Shown: positions 1-7,682, counted from the first letter of the stretch. The stretch: DNA of 64,000 bases from Fictibacillus arsenicus (GCF_001999465.1 NZ_MQMF01000002.1:744001-808000); one strand, 5' to 3'. Notes: generated by a model from the letters alone, not told the origin. A program made the numbers and translations.

Positions 1-35
1 AATCCAATTTACATTGATAAATATAAACAAAAATA

Positions 36-67
36 AGCCAGCTAATTCATATGCGAATTAGCTGGCT
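36..67 (-). terminator. Intrinsic terminator of the siderophore-uptake operon
   Basis: A perfect 13-bp inverted repeat (36-48 with 55-67) has a 6-nt loop. On the minus strand it is followed by a T-rich run at 20-35. It lies about 70 bp past the stop of the last permease gene. Confidence 0.85.
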
Positions 68-139
68 ATTGCATTACTTTTATCTGTTTTGTACTCCAAA
101 AGAGAACCTGTTAAGGTAAAGGAGGCAGCTTCTTGTTTA

Positions 140-1147
140 TTATTTTTTTGCTAATAAGTACATAAAATACGGTGCCCCAATTATCGTTACGATGATTCCG
201 GCTGGAATACCGCTTGGATCGAGGACGACTCTTCCTATCGTGTCTGCAGAAAGGAGCAGGATTCCTCCTATTAATGCAGCGAGGGGCAAGAACGCTTGAT
301 GCCGAGGACCTACGAGTGACCTTGCGATGTGAGGAGCCATCAGTCCGACAAAACCGATACCGCCGCTCACTGCAACAGATGCAGAAGCAAGTGCGACCGC
401 GATCATGATTAGGACAATTCTCTCCCGTCCCACATTCACGCCAACACCAATTGAAACATTTTCATGAAGATTCAAGGTATTAAGCACATTTGACTTCAAG
501 ATTGTGATCGGAATCAGGATTAAGATCCATGGCAGTAATGATAGGACAAACACCCAATCATCACCCCAGATTCTTCCGGCTATCCAGTTCGCCATAAACG
601 AGTAATCTTCCATATCTAATCTTGTTGATAATGTTAGCGTTGCTCCGTATAATGCAGCGGCCAGACCTACCCCGACGAGCACAAGCCTCGTTGGCTCAAC
701 TCCTTCGCCTTTTATGTATGACATGATGTAGATGACGGCCGCTGTTACCATACCTCCCGCAAGAGCAAAGAGCGGAAGCACGTATAAGAAGCTTGATGTT
801 TCAACTGTGAAGAACATGATATAAACCACGACCATCAAACCTGCACCGGCATTGATTCCTAAAATACCAGGGTCAGAAAGCGGGTTCTTCGTCAAACTTT
901 GCAGGATGGCACCAGACACCGCGAGCCCCATCCCCGCTAAGATTGCTACAAATATTCTTGGCAGCCGAAACTCAAACAAAATCAGATTTTCCCGAGGAGT
1001 GCCCTGTCCGATTATAATCCGAAACAGTTCTGCAGGAGTGAGTGACGCAAAACCTGTTGCTACACTAATTATAAAAACGGCTAGAAGCAGGATTATGGCT
1101 GCAATCGTTGTTATTCTAATTCTCTTAATCTGAGCAGAGTTCATCAT
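140..1147 (-). CDS. fhuG: FecCD-family ferric-siderophore ABC permease (FhuG-like)
   Basis: This is a polytopic membrane protein of 335 residues, the normal length for FecCD/BtuC-type permeases. It forms one half of the transmembrane channel that moves ferric siderophore from the binding lipoprotein into the cytoplasm. The family motif GAxLQxxxxNPLxDPxxLGxxxGA is seen around residues 80-103, and the conserved GxIxFVGLxxPHIAR block near residue 270 is the expected contact with the ATPase. Its start overlaps the stop of the upstream permease (ATGA-type), so the two are translationally coupled. An AGGAGG sits just upstream. The operon order ATPase, binding protein, permease, permease fits fhuCDBG. 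The YfiZ/YfhA permeases are the main alternative, so the exact siderophore is inferred. Confidence 0.8.
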   Translation of the reverse strand: MMNSAQIKRIRITTIAAIILLLAVFIISVATGFASLTPAELFRIIIGQGTPRENLILFEFRLPRIFVAILAGMGLAVSGAILQSLTKNPLSDPGILGINAGAGLMVVVYIMFFTVETSSFLYVLPLFALAGGMVTAAVIYIMSYIKGEGVEPTRLVLVGVGLAAALYGATLTLSTRLDMEDYSFMANWIAGRIWGDDWVFVLSLLPWILILIPITILKSNVLNTLNLHENVSIGVGVNVGRERIVLIMIAVALASASVAVSGGIGFVGLMAPHIARSLVGPRHQAFLPLAALIGGILLLSADTIGRVVLDPSGIPAGIIVTIIGAPYFMYLLAKK

Positions 1148-2187
1148 GACAGTTTCCTTCCTCCTTTTCTAGCAAGGTATAGGAAGAAAGGAACACCGAT
1201 CATAGCAACAACCGCGCCCACTGGTGTTTCATAAGGAGCATTAACTGTCCGAGCAAACGTATCTGCCAGCACCATCAGTACACTCCCAAAAATAGCCGAG
1301 CATGGTATGATCCAGCGGTAATCCGTACCAACAAGAAAACGTACGATGTGCGGGACCATAAGCCCAACAAATGCGATAGCTCCAACTAGTGAGACTGCTG
1401 CACCTGCAAGGATTAGTACGACCGTCATGAGAACAATTTTTGTGAGCAGCGTACGCTGTCCGAGCCCTCTTGCCACTTCTTCACCAAAACTAAGGATCGT
1501 GAGCTGTCTGGAAAACATAATGGCAATGAAGATTCCCACAATAACTACTGGCACGATCAGCTTCAGCTGTGCCCAGTTCGTTCCCGAAACACCGCCTGCT
1601 GTCCAGAATGCTAGGTCTTGAGAAAGTTTAAAATAAAGCGCAATTCCCTCTCCTAACGAAGAAAGCAGTGCAGAAACAGCTGCACCGGCTAGGGTGATCC
1701 GGATGGGAGATAGTCCTCCTCTGCTCATCGAGCCTAATCCGAACACCATTCCTGCACCTATTCCTGCACCAAGAAAGGAAATTAACATCACGGTAAAATA
1801 GTTTGCACCCGTGTTAAAAGCGAACACACACGCAAGAGCTAGACTTGCTCCCGCATTCAAACCAAGCAAGCCAGGGTCTGCAAGGGGATTTCGCGTCATC
1901 CCCTGCATGATTGCACCACTGACCGCAAACGCCGCACCGACGATCGCAGCACCAAGCTCCCTCGGTAATCGGAGGCTCATTATAATACGGTCCGCTTCCC
2001 TGCTAGGATCATAGTTTAAGATAGAATTCCAAACGGTTGGAAAATTAATCTGGGCCGCACCTACTGAAATCGCAAGACCCATACTCGCCAATAAGAGAAT
2101 GAATCCAAACAGCAGAATCACTAAACCAACGGCAGGCCTTGAGTACACTTTATTATCTTTTATAAGCTTGGTCTTTGTTTTAAACAT
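1144..2187 (-). CDS. fhuB: FecCD-family ferric-siderophore ABC permease (FhuB-like)
   Basis: This 347-residue integral membrane protein is the second half of the iron-siderophore channel. It carries the motif GAIMQGMTRNPLADPGLLGLN near residues 90-110 and the coupling block AFVGLMVPHIVRF near residue 275. About ten hydrophobic segments are visible after a short charged N-terminus. The ATG follows AAAGGA at a usable distance. The gene is separated from the binding-protein gene by about 300 bp that contain a dispersed GC-rich repeat (2230-2450), so its transcription may be partly uncoupled from the genes upstream. It overlaps the next permease by 4 bp. Confidence 0.8.
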   Translation of the reverse strand: MFKTKTKLIKDNKVYSRPAVGLVILLFGFILLLASMGLAISVGAAQINFPTVWNSILNYDPSREADRIIMSLRLPRELGAAIVGAAFAVSGAIMQGMTRNPLADPGLLGLNAGASLALACVFAFNTGANYFTVMLISFLGAGIGAGMVFGLGSMSRGGLSPIRITLAGAAVSALLSSLGEGIALYFKLSQDLAFWTAGGVSGTNWAQLKLIVPVVIVGIFIAIMFSRQLTILSFGEEVARGLGQRTLLTKIVLMTVVLILAGAAVSLVGAIAFVGLMVPHIVRFLVGTDYRWIIPCSAIFGSVLMVLADTFARTVNAPYETPVGAVVAMIGVPFFLYLARKGGRKLS

Positions 2188-2229
2188 GGCCTGTTTTCCT
2201 TTTTGAGGCTTTTATTATTACTTTTGTAA

Positions 2230-2450
2230 GTGGTTGATTTCCGTTCCGTTCCAGAATGCTCGCTTTCCGCGGGGCGGGCGGTGAGCCTCCTGCCGCTTTG
2301 CACCTTTAGGCGTCTCACCTTCATGGAAGTATTCGTGCTCCTGCGTCTACAAGCAAATCCTGACGCGGCGTATTCCTCGTCGCATGCCTTGCAAGAAGTG
2401 TTTTCAGGTGGATGGCACGCAGGAGTCTCGCACCTTGCACTCCAATCAAC
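2230..2450. repeat. Dispersed GC-rich repeat, long form (copy 1)
   Basis: A roughly 220-bp GC-rich element is bounded by GTTGATTTCCG and its near inverse CTCCAATCAAC. It contains the block CTTTCCGCGGGGCGGGCGGT, which recurs in all five copies of this family (others at 21932, 35483, 45023 and 51581). It lies between the fhuD-like and fhuB-like genes of one operon. Both strands contain open frames across it, but they follow the repeat rather than any protein family. Confidence 0.85.
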
Positions 2451-2483
2451 ATTCATGAAAAAGTGAAAAGAAAAAACAACCGA

Positions 2484-3428
2484 TTATTTCTTTTTCGTTA
2501 ATTCTTTTACAATGAAATCTAGTTCTTTTTCTAGTGAGATCGGGTCATTGAAATAGAATGACTCTGAATCGAACTTAATCGCGTTTCCGTTCTTAACTGC
2601 AGGAAGCTCTTTCCAAACATCTGACTCCAAGAATGAGTTATCAGGGTTACCTGCTCCTGATCCAACAAAGATATAGTCTCCTGCATATGTTGGAATCGTT
2701 TCAGTAGAGATCGCTTTCCAGCCAGGGCCGAATACATCTTCTTCTAATTTCTTAGGCGCTTTTAGTTCAAGAGCTTGATAGATTACTTCTGTTCCACGGC
2801 CCCAGTTCTCACCGTAAACATACATGTCTTTTCCGTATGCTTCCATAACCATGAACGTTTTATCTTCACCGATCGCGTCTTTTACTTTTTTGCGAGCGTC
2901 AGCTGCTTTCTTATCCCACTCTTCAACCCATGCTTTTGCTTCTTTTTCTTTGCCAACCATCTTACCAATTTCAACATGTTGTTCTTTATAGTCGTACTTG
3001 TCATATGTCATTGTAGCAGTTGGAGCAATCTCTTCATACTTCTTAATGTTTTTGTCGTCCGAATAGGTGATGATTAAATCTGGATCTAGCTCTAGAAGTT
3101 TTTCATAAGAATCTGCTGTAACCACTTCTGCTTCATCCAGTTTGTTGCCATAAAATTTGTTTTGTTTCGGATATTCGTTTACTGCAATCGGCGTAATTCC
3201 TAAATCTAGCAAGTTACCAGCGTATGTTGCTGCCATCATCGCAACACGTTTTGGTTCTGCAGGCACTTCTACATCACCATTCTCGCCTTTATAAATTCTC
3301 GTTTCTTTCTTGGAGTCTTTTTCTCCAGAACTTGCGCCTTCTTCTGATTTATTTCCGCATGCAGCAAGTGCGAACACGAGCAGCATTGTCATAAAAGTGA
3401 TTAGTAGTTGTTTTGTGCGTTTCGTCAT
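2484..3428 (-). CDS. fhuD: Ferric-hydroxamate-binding lipoprotein (FhuD-like)
   Basis: This periplasmic-binding-fold lipoprotein of 314 residues captures the ferric siderophore outside the membrane. A lipoprotein signal with lipobox LAAC lies near residues 20-24, followed by a Ser/Lys-rich linker. The mature part shows the PEPKRV(A/V) entry motif, KDMYVYGENWGRG and a C-terminal FYFNDPISLEKELDFI block closely like FhuD of Bacillus subtilis. The longer reading from 3464 is rejected: GGGGGATAACAAA immediately precedes the ATG at 3428, and the upstream stretch overlaps a Fur box. A decayed or alternative role with another hydroxamate or citrate siderophore cannot be excluded. Confidence 0.83.
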   Translation of the reverse strand: MTKRTKQLLITFMTMLLVFALAACGNKSEEGASSGEKDSKKETRIYKGENGDVEVPAEPKRVAMMAATYAGNLLDLGITPIAVNEYPKQNKFYGNKLDEAEVVTADSYEKLLELDPDLIITYSDDKNIKKYEEIAPTATMTYDKYDYKEQHVEIGKMVGKEKEAKAWVEEWDKKAADARKKVKDAIGEDKTFMVMEAYGKDMYVYGENWGRGTEVIYQALELKAPKKLEEDVFGPGWKAISTETIPTYAGDYIFVGSGAGNPDNSFLESDVWKELPAVKNGNAIKFDSESFYFNDPISLEKELDFIVKELTKKK

Positions 3429-3449
3429 TTTGTTATCCCCCATACATTC

Positions 3450-3468
3450 GATAATAAAAATCATTCTC
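3450..3468 (-). promoter_or_regulatory. Fur box upstream of the binding-protein gene
   Basis: Read on the minus strand, GAGAATGATTTTTATTATC matches the 19-bp Fur consensus GATAATGATTATCATTATC at 16 of 19 positions. It sits in the gap between the ATPase and binding-protein genes. This suggests that the binding protein has its own iron-repressed promoter in addition to readthrough. Confidence 0.75.
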
Positions 3469-3497
3469 AGTTAACAGTAAAAAAGAAAGGCGATCAA

Positions 3498-4310
3498 TTA
3501 CGCCAAGTTCTCAACTAACTGAACATTTTTGATTAGATCATACGTCAGACAAACAGGCTTTCTCGTTCTCGGATCAACACCGATCTCGGCATCGATATGG
3601 AAAACGTTCCGAAGCACTGAACGTGTCATCACTTCTTCTGCCGTTCCCTCTTTCAGGATCGAGCCATCTTTCATCGCTACCATATGATGGGCAAACCTTG
3701 AAGCATGATTCAAATCATGTATCACCATGACGATCGTGCGTTTCTCATCACGGTTCAACTGGTGCAATAACTCAAGGACTTCTAACTGATGAGACAGATC
3801 CAAGTATGTAGTCGGCTCATCCAGCAAAATAATATCTGTCTCTTGTGCTAAAGCCATCGCGATCCAGACGCGCTGGCGCTGACCGCCTGAGAGTGCATCT
3901 ACCGGACGGTCCTTAAACTCAGAAACACCCGTCACATGAAGAGCCCAATCGATCACTTCAAAATCTTTCTTCGTCAGCTTCCCAAAGCCTTTTTGATATG
4001 GAAATCTTCCGTAAGAAACTAGTTCTCCTACCGTAAGTCCTTCTGGCGAATCTGGAGACTGCGGCAAGATCGCCATCTTTTGTGCGATTTTCTTCGTTGA
4101 CTCCTTGCTCACGGCCTTACCATCTAAGTAAACAGCACCAGACTTCGGATTCAATATGCGCGACAACGTTTTTAAAACCGTTGATTTTCCGCAGCCATTC
4201 GGTCCGATAATCGTAGTGATCTTTCCATCAGGAATGGAAATGTTGAGATCTTTCACAATGTCCCGTTCACCATAAGCAATATGTAATTGTTCCGCATACA
4301 GTCTGGACAT
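3498..4310 (-). CDS. fhuC: Ferric-siderophore ABC transporter ATPase (FhuC-like)
   Basis: This cytoplasmic ATPase of 270 residues powers siderophore import. It has Walker A GPNGCGKST near residue 37, the signature LSGGQRQRVWIAMALAQ near 140, Walker B IILLDEPTTYLD near 160 and the switch His in MVIHDLNHA. AAAGGAGGGCGAAAC precedes the ATG. It is the first gene of the operon and directly follows a Fur box. In B. subtilis the fhuC gene is divergent from fhuDBG, whereas here all four genes are co-oriented. In many Bacillaceae one such ATPase (YusV type) serves several importers, so it may be shared. Confidence 0.85.
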   Translation of the reverse strand: MSRLYAEQLHIAYGERDIVKDLNISIPDGKITTIIGPNGCGKSTVLKTLSRILNPKSGAVYLDGKAVSKESTKKIAQKMAILPQSPDSPEGLTVGELVSYGRFPYQKGFGKLTKKDFEVIDWALHVTGVSEFKDRPVDALSGGQRQRVWIAMALAQETDIILLDEPTTYLDLSHQLEVLELLHQLNRDEKRTIVMVIHDLNHASRFAHHMVAMKDGSILKEGTAEEVMTRSVLRNVFHIDAEIGVDPRTRKPVCLTYDLIKNVQLVENLA

Positions 4311-4356
4311 GTTTCGCCCTCCTTTTGTACTGTTTGTAGCTCTATATTAATCAATT

Positions 4357-4375
4357 GAAAATGATTATCAATCTC
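4357..4375 (-). promoter_or_regulatory. Fur box of the siderophore operon
   Basis: GAAAATGATTATCAATCTC matches the 19-bp Fur consensus at 16 of 19 positions and lies 47 bp before the ATPase start. It is the second Fur-like site of the locus and predicts iron-repressed transcription. Confidence 0.85.
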
Positions 4376-4456
4376 GTTTTTCATTTTATTGGAATGCTTT
4401 AAGTGTGTCAATATGTTTTACAAAGTTTTCACAAAACAGTTATTTTCACTTTACTG

Positions 4457-4600
4457 TTACGGTACGTGTTCTTTTATTTATTACACGTTCGCTCAGAAAT
4501 CCTGATCTTCGCTCAAAATTACCTCTGTACGCTCAAACTAGGTCACGTTTCGCTCAGAATCTTGCCGCTAAGCTCAAAGAGACCTGGTTTTGCTCAAACA
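4457..4600. repeat. Period-20/21 intergenic array, CGCTCA class (copy 1) with hairpin head
   Basis: The head TTACGGTACGTGTTC contains ACGTGT (4464-4469), which pairs with ACACGT (4483-4488). Six CGCTCA-like cores then begin at 4490, 4510, 4530, 4551, 4571 (AGCTCA) and 4591 (TGCTCA), each followed by A/G-rich bases. Spacers are unrelated in sequence but constant in length. The same head and core occur at 16491 and 33761. Open frames across it are artefacts of the periodicity. Confidence 0.85.
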
Positions 4601-4657
4601 AGGAGGATTCTTGTCTTAAAAAATCTATTTTACACAGCTGACCAAGATACCTCCAAC

Positions 4658-4709
4658 AAAAAAAATTGACACCAAAAGCAGAAATGCAAGCTTCTGAGCC
4701 AATTTTTTT
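4658..4709 (-). terminator. Intrinsic terminator of the cupin gene
   Basis: An AAAAAAATTG/CAATTTTTTT outer stem encloses an inner CAGAA/TTCTG stem, just past the stop of the minus-strand cupin gene. Confidence 0.65.
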
Positions 4710-4741
4710 ACTTCATAACGATAAAATTAAAATTTATTAAC

Positions 4742-5587
4742 CTATTCACTCGCTTCAGCAGCCATTGCCGCCGCTTTTGTAGGGTGAACGGTTCCGAAGG
4801 GATGTTCAGGCGGTGCATAGATCGCATATAGTTTGAGTGGCTTATTGCCTGTATTGGTTAGGTTGTGCCATTTTCCAGCAGGAATCATGATGGCAAAATC
4901 GTCGTAAGCTGGAACTACAAAATCTAGTTGATCTTGGGAATCTCCCATCTGAACGATTCCTTCACCTTCTTCGATCCTTAAAAATTGATCGGTATTCGGA
5001 TGAACTTCTAATCCGATATCATCTCCTACATCTATACTCATCAAGGTTACCTGCAAATGCTCGCCAGTCCATAAGGCCGTACGATACGTATTATTTTGTT
5101 TAGATGCTTCATTAATATTAATAACTAACGGTTTTCCTCCATAATCTCTAATTTCTGCTGGAGTATCTCTGTATAACCATTCCATTCGAGATGCACTTTC
5201 CTTTTTCTCTGCTGAAGCTTGCATGAAGATTTGCTGAACATAAGGGTTTTCACTGCGCTGACAGAGGTTCTGATAAGCATGGCAACCTTCTGTTTCCGCT
5301 GTATAAGCGATTTTCAATCCATCTTTGTAACCATAAAAAGCCACCGGATCTACATGGTATTCAGGCTGAGATCCAGTAAGAGAAAGATAATGCTCTGTAA
5401 ATTGCTGCAGATGATTTTGTTTGCCCTCAAGTGCATAAAGAATGTGATTCCTATGATGCTCATTAGGCGCAGTATGTGCTAACCTCTGGTATAAATTGAT
5501 CGCTGAAGCTTCTCTTTGAATACTCATAAGTAAAGCTTCTGCTTGTGAATGGTCATTACGGTAGTAAGAATTATACACTCTGCTCAT
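4742..5587 (-). CDS. Ferritin-like/cupin fusion protein
   Basis: The protein (about 281 residues) has two parts. Residues 1-130 are helical with spaced acidic/His residues (EASAINLYQRL, EGKQNH, AETEGCHAY, SAEKKES), like a rubrerythrin/ferritin-like bundle. Residues 150-275 are a cupin resembling B. subtilis YrkC, with motif 1 reduced to VHPNTDQFLRIEEGEG and motif 2 PAGKWHNLTNTG, ending in PPEHPFGTVH. Cupins of this type are predicted metal-dependent oxygenases or storage proteins; the substrate is unknown. The start is uncertain. A TTG at 5596 (TTG AAG GGA ATG) has no clear ribosome site, and the ATG at 5587 has an AAGGGA that is very close. It stands alone, with a terminator on each side. 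Confidence 0.75.
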   Translation of the reverse strand: MSRVYNSYYRNDHSQAEALLMSIQREASAINLYQRLAHTAPNEHHRNHILYALEGKQNHLQQFTEHYLSLTGSQPEYHVDPVAFYGYKDGLKIAYTAETEGCHAYQNLCQRSENPYVQQIFMQASAEKKESASRMEWLYRDTPAEIRDYGGKPLVININEASKQNNTYRTALWTGEHLQVTLMSIDVGDDIGLEVHPNTDQFLRIEEGEGIVQMGDSQDQLDFVVPAYDDFAIMIPAGKWHNLTNTGNKPLKLYAIYAPPEHPFGTVHPTKAAAMAAEASE

Positions 5588-5642
5588 TCCCTTCAAAGAC
5601 TTATGGGATTATCTTATGCCTATGTCTTAAGAAGGTACCCCC

Positions 5643-5671
5643 TTCTCAATCAGCACGAAGGATGGTATACT
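5643..5671 (+). promoter_or_regulatory. Extended -10 promoter of a candidate small RNA
   Basis: The sequence reads TTCTCA (5643-5648), a 17-bp spacer, then TGG-TATACT (TATACT 5666-5671). This is a good extended -10 sigma-A promoter. It points to the plus strand, where no coding gene follows for almost 3 kb. Confidence 0.55.
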
Positions 5672-5677
5672 AGTTTA

Positions 5678-5792
5678 GCGATGAGCTAATTTGCATAAGA
5701 CGAGATTGACGCGCCTTTTTGGCAATGCACTATGTGGAGTGCTGTCTCTCGCCGCAATACGCACAAAAGACGTCCTGCTGGACGTCTTTTTT
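5678..5792 (+). ncRNA. Candidate independent small RNA of about 115 nt
   Basis: The segment runs from the predicted start (about 5678) to a strong intrinsic terminator at 5765-5792 and has no credible reading frame. A compact fold is suggested: CGAGA (5701-5705) pairs with TCTCG (5747-5751). This encloses GCC-TTTTT-GGC (5713-5723) and GCACT-ATGTGG-AGTGC (5727-5742), giving a three-way junction. I do not recognise it as a known riboswitch or sRNA family. The terminator also serves the pentapeptide gene on the other strand, so the conserved-RNA reading rests on the promoter and fold. Confidence 0.45.
5765..5790. terminator. Bidirectional intrinsic terminator
   Basis: AAAAGACGTCC (5765-5775) pairs perfectly with GGACGTCTTTT (5780-5790) across a TGCT loop. 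A T run follows on the plus strand. On the minus strand it ends the pentapeptide-repeat gene, whose stop is 6 bp away. Confidence 0.9.
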
Positions 5793-5795
5793 CTA

Positions 5796-6440
5796 TTACT
5801 CTTTAATTTTAAGTCCTAACAATCTTGAGAATCCTATCGCTTGATTAGGTGAAACTTCGCACCCTTTTAAACTTTCAGAAGAGACATTGATCTGCTCGTA
5901 TCTGCACGTGCTTATATCAATGCCTTTTAGAATCGTCTGTGTAAAATCCACATCATTCAGATCGCAGTTTTGTAAACGAACCTTATTTAATTTAGCATCG
6001 AAAAAATTAGCGCTTCTTAATGAAGTTCCCTCGAATCCAACTTGTTTGAAACGAGTCTCCGTAAAATTGCTTAAGTTTAAATCACAGTCCTCGAAAAGGA
6101 CGTTGCCAAGATTAGCTCCTGAAAAATCCACGCCCAACAGTTTGCATTCTTTAAACGTGACTCTATGTATAATACCTTCGCACATGCGTGTATTCGATAG
6201 ATTACAATTCTCAAAAACCACATCCGTCACATCGATGTTCATAAACGTACAATTCATAAAAGTCGTATTCTTAAAAATAACTTTTGAAAAGACAACCTTA
6301 TCCATTACTTCATTGTCTGCTTGGGAGTTAACGATTGTACAGTTTATGAGTTCCGGCTCTTCTTCATAGAAGATATCTTGGAAATTCGCACTTCTTAAAT
6401 CAGGATGAATTTTGGGTGATTCAATTTTTATTTTTGACAT
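5796..6440 (-). CDS. Pentapeptide-repeat protein
   Basis: The 214 residues consist almost wholly of five-residue repeats of the form (N/D/S)xxF/L (for example VLFEDCDLNLSNFTETRF, LRSANFFDAKLNKVRLQNCDLNDVDF), predicting a right-handed quadrilateral beta-helix. The length matches the Qnr/McbG-like group (about 210-220 residues), some of which shield DNA gyrase. The C-terminus (QAIGFSRLLGLKIKE) is like other Bacillus pentapeptide proteins rather than plasmid Qnr. GAGGTGGAAT precedes the ATG. It is monocistronic. A gyrase-binding role is only a family-level possibility. Confidence 0.85.
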   Translation of the reverse strand: MSKIKIESPKIHPDLRSANFQDIFYEEEPELINCTIVNSQADNEVMDKVVFSKVIFKNTTFMNCTFMNIDVTDVVFENCNLSNTRMCEGIIHRVTFKECKLLGVDFSGANLGNVLFEDCDLNLSNFTETRFKQVGFEGTSLRSANFFDAKLNKVRLQNCDLNDVDFTQTILKGIDISTCRYEQINVSSESLKGCEVSPNQAIGFSRLLGLKIKE

Positions 6441-6561
6441 ATTCCACCTCTGTTTTCTTCTAACTGTTCATAACTTTACAAGAAAACAAAAAGGTTTATA
6501 AGTCTTTATTTTTTCTTAAGATTGTGTGCAACGAGCTATCTCTTTTGGTTGGTTTACATGT

Positions 6562-7035
6562 TTAATTCAATATGTTTTCTTTTATTGGCAATTTCATTTT
6601 TATAACTGCCGAAGCCGTGATGCTCAATAATCCCATTACGATAAACAGCATAGTAAACAATTCAAGTCCTTTTGTTGGGGACTGATAAGTAAGTAAGCTT
6701 GCTAGCATCAATAACAGTCCAAGTATGTCAAGGAACATAAACAATTTGTTTCTTTGATTCCTTAGCAGCCAGGTAGCGGCTAGTATAATGATATACAAAC
6801 CACTAACTGCCATAAGAATTGGAAAGACCGGCTTAAATTTTGCTGCATAAATAAAGTGGTCGAGTCCGGAAATATCCGAAGGTGCTGTCACAGCTCCGTT
6901 CAGCCATTTTGAGATAATAGCCGAGTGATTCCACTCCCATTGAACATCTCTTAATTCGCTTCCTTCATACCAAGCAGAAAATGTTGAGAACAGAAACGTA
7001 AAGATTGCTATCCCATATTGAATGATATAAGTCAT
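6562..7035 (-). CDS. DUF4306-like small membrane protein
   Basis: This protein of 157 residues has one N-terminal hydrophobic segment, an extracytoplasmic stretch (SAWYEGSELRDVQWEWNHSA...DHFIYAAKF) and three more membrane segments. The DHFIYAAK block and topology resemble the YjdJ/DUF4306 group of Bacillus; the function is unknown. The start at 7035 is chosen because AAAGAGGTG lies at the right distance. The GTG at 7044 would lie inside that ribosome site. The nearest genes on the same strand are several tiny membrane proteins. Confidence 0.7.
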   Translation of the reverse strand: MTYIIQYGIAIFTFLFSTFSAWYEGSELRDVQWEWNHSAIISKWLNGAVTAPSDISGLDHFIYAAKFKPVFPILMAVSGLYIIILAATWLLRNQRNKLFMFLDILGLLLMLASLLTYQSPTKGLELFTMLFIVMGLLSITASAVIKMKLPIKENILN

Positions 7036-7144
7036 ATTCCACACCTCTTTCCTTGAGACGGTCTACCTTATTTTAAATGTATGAAGTTCTAGAGTTCCAG
7101 CTTTTTTCCAAACTGCGCCTCCATCTTTTCGGTATTATATTTGT

Positions 7145-7282
7145 TTAATACCGTTGATTTTCTTTAATTTCTTCCAACAGTTCTGTTATTCTTTCATTTT
7201 GTTTATGATTTTTTCTAAGCTGGCTTTCAATTCCTAAAAGTGTAATAAAAATCAAAAAAAATGCAACAAGAGCGAATATCAC
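7145..7282 (-). CDS. Tiny single-pass membrane protein with charged tail
   Basis: A 45-residue frame starts with GTG, 7 nt after a perfect AGGAGG (7290-7295). Residues 1-17 are a hydrophobic helix (VIFALVAFFLIFITLLG). The rest is a charged, coiled-coil-like tail (ESQLRKNHKQNERITELLEEIKENQRY). The ribosome site and the amphipathic pattern argue for a real gene. The function is unknown. It is one of three very small membrane or lipoprotein genes in a row on this strand. Confidence 0.6.
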   Translation of the reverse strand: MIFALVAFFLIFITLLGIESQLRKNHKQNERITELLEEIKENQRY

Positions 7283-7342
7283 AGCCAACCCTCCTATATT
7301 TAAAGATGACGTTTCTCCTCAAAGTTTCTACTAAAATTAAAA

Positions 7343-7549
7343 CTATGTGCAGCAATACGTTGCTCTTTTCAACTGCTCTTTTGGAATATAAATTTCACCA
7401 TTCTCCACCTTGTAATCTACCCCGCCATCCCTCAATCTCATAGTCACATTTTCCCCTGCTTCGGACCAATGGATATATTCTCTATCCTCGTTATTTTGAC
7501 AAGCAGTTAATAATAGGATCAAAAGTAATATCAGCAGTCTAGCATTCAA
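7343..7549 (-). CDS. Small lipoprotein
   Basis: The 68-residue frame has a Leu-rich signal (ARLLILLLILLLTAC) with lipobox LTAC, so lipidation is expected near residue 17. The mature part is about 50 residues (NNEDREYIHWSEAGENVTMRLRDGG...) without a recognised domain. It uses a TTG start at 7549, with AAAGGAG upstream. That ribosome site lies inside the end of a 39-codon frame, which overlaps it by 11 bp, so the two are probably coupled. Confidence 0.65.
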   Translation of the reverse strand: MNARLLILLLILLLTACQNNEDREYIHWSEAGENVTMRLRDGGVDYKVENGEIYIPKEQLKRATYCCT

Positions 7550-7658
7550 AGTAACTCTCCTTTAAAATCCGTTTCCTTGAAATAGGAGTCTCGGTATAAA
7601 AAAATACAACAATAAATACGACGGCAAGTGCCATCATAACCCAAAACAATTTACTCAT
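7539..7658 (-). CDS. Tiny membrane protein overlapping the small lipoprotein
   Basis: A 39-codon frame (starting MSKLFWVMMALAVVFIVVFF) encodes one transmembrane helix and a short basic tail. AAGAGG lies about 12 nt before the ATG, a rather long distance. Its last codons overlap the start of the lipoprotein gene. No family is recognised; the support is composition and overlap. Confidence 0.45.
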   Translation of the reverse strand: MSKLFWVMMALAVVFIVVFFYTETPISRKRILKESYFEC

Positions 7659-7682
7659 TGCTGTATATAACCTCTTGTCATT

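Noticed and set aside
2230-2466. Open frames on both strands over the GC-rich repeat
   Set aside because: They coincide with the dispersed repeat.
3428-3464. Longer start of the siderophore-binding protein
   Set aside because: The ATG at 3428 has GGGGG at the right distance and gives a normal lipoprotein signal; the upstream piece overlaps the Fur box.
4457-4600. CRISPR array reading of the CGCTCA and related arrays
   Set aside because: Conserved cores are only 6-10 nt, repeats are imperfect, units are 20-21 bp in total, and no cas gene is present.
4403-4669. Small proteins across the array downstream of the Fur box
   Set aside because: Open frames in two registers follow the CGCTCA repeat; no ribosome site.
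5590-5764. T-box or other riboswitch in the leader of the cupin gene (minus strand)
   Set aside because: A GGGGGTACC-like segment is present but the other T-box elements (specifier stem, AGGGTGGNACCGCG) are not.
5796-6440. Quinolone resistance (Qnr) claim for the pentapeptide-repeat protein
   Set aside because: Length fits but the C-terminus and repeat pattern do not match plasmid Qnr; only the fold is supported.
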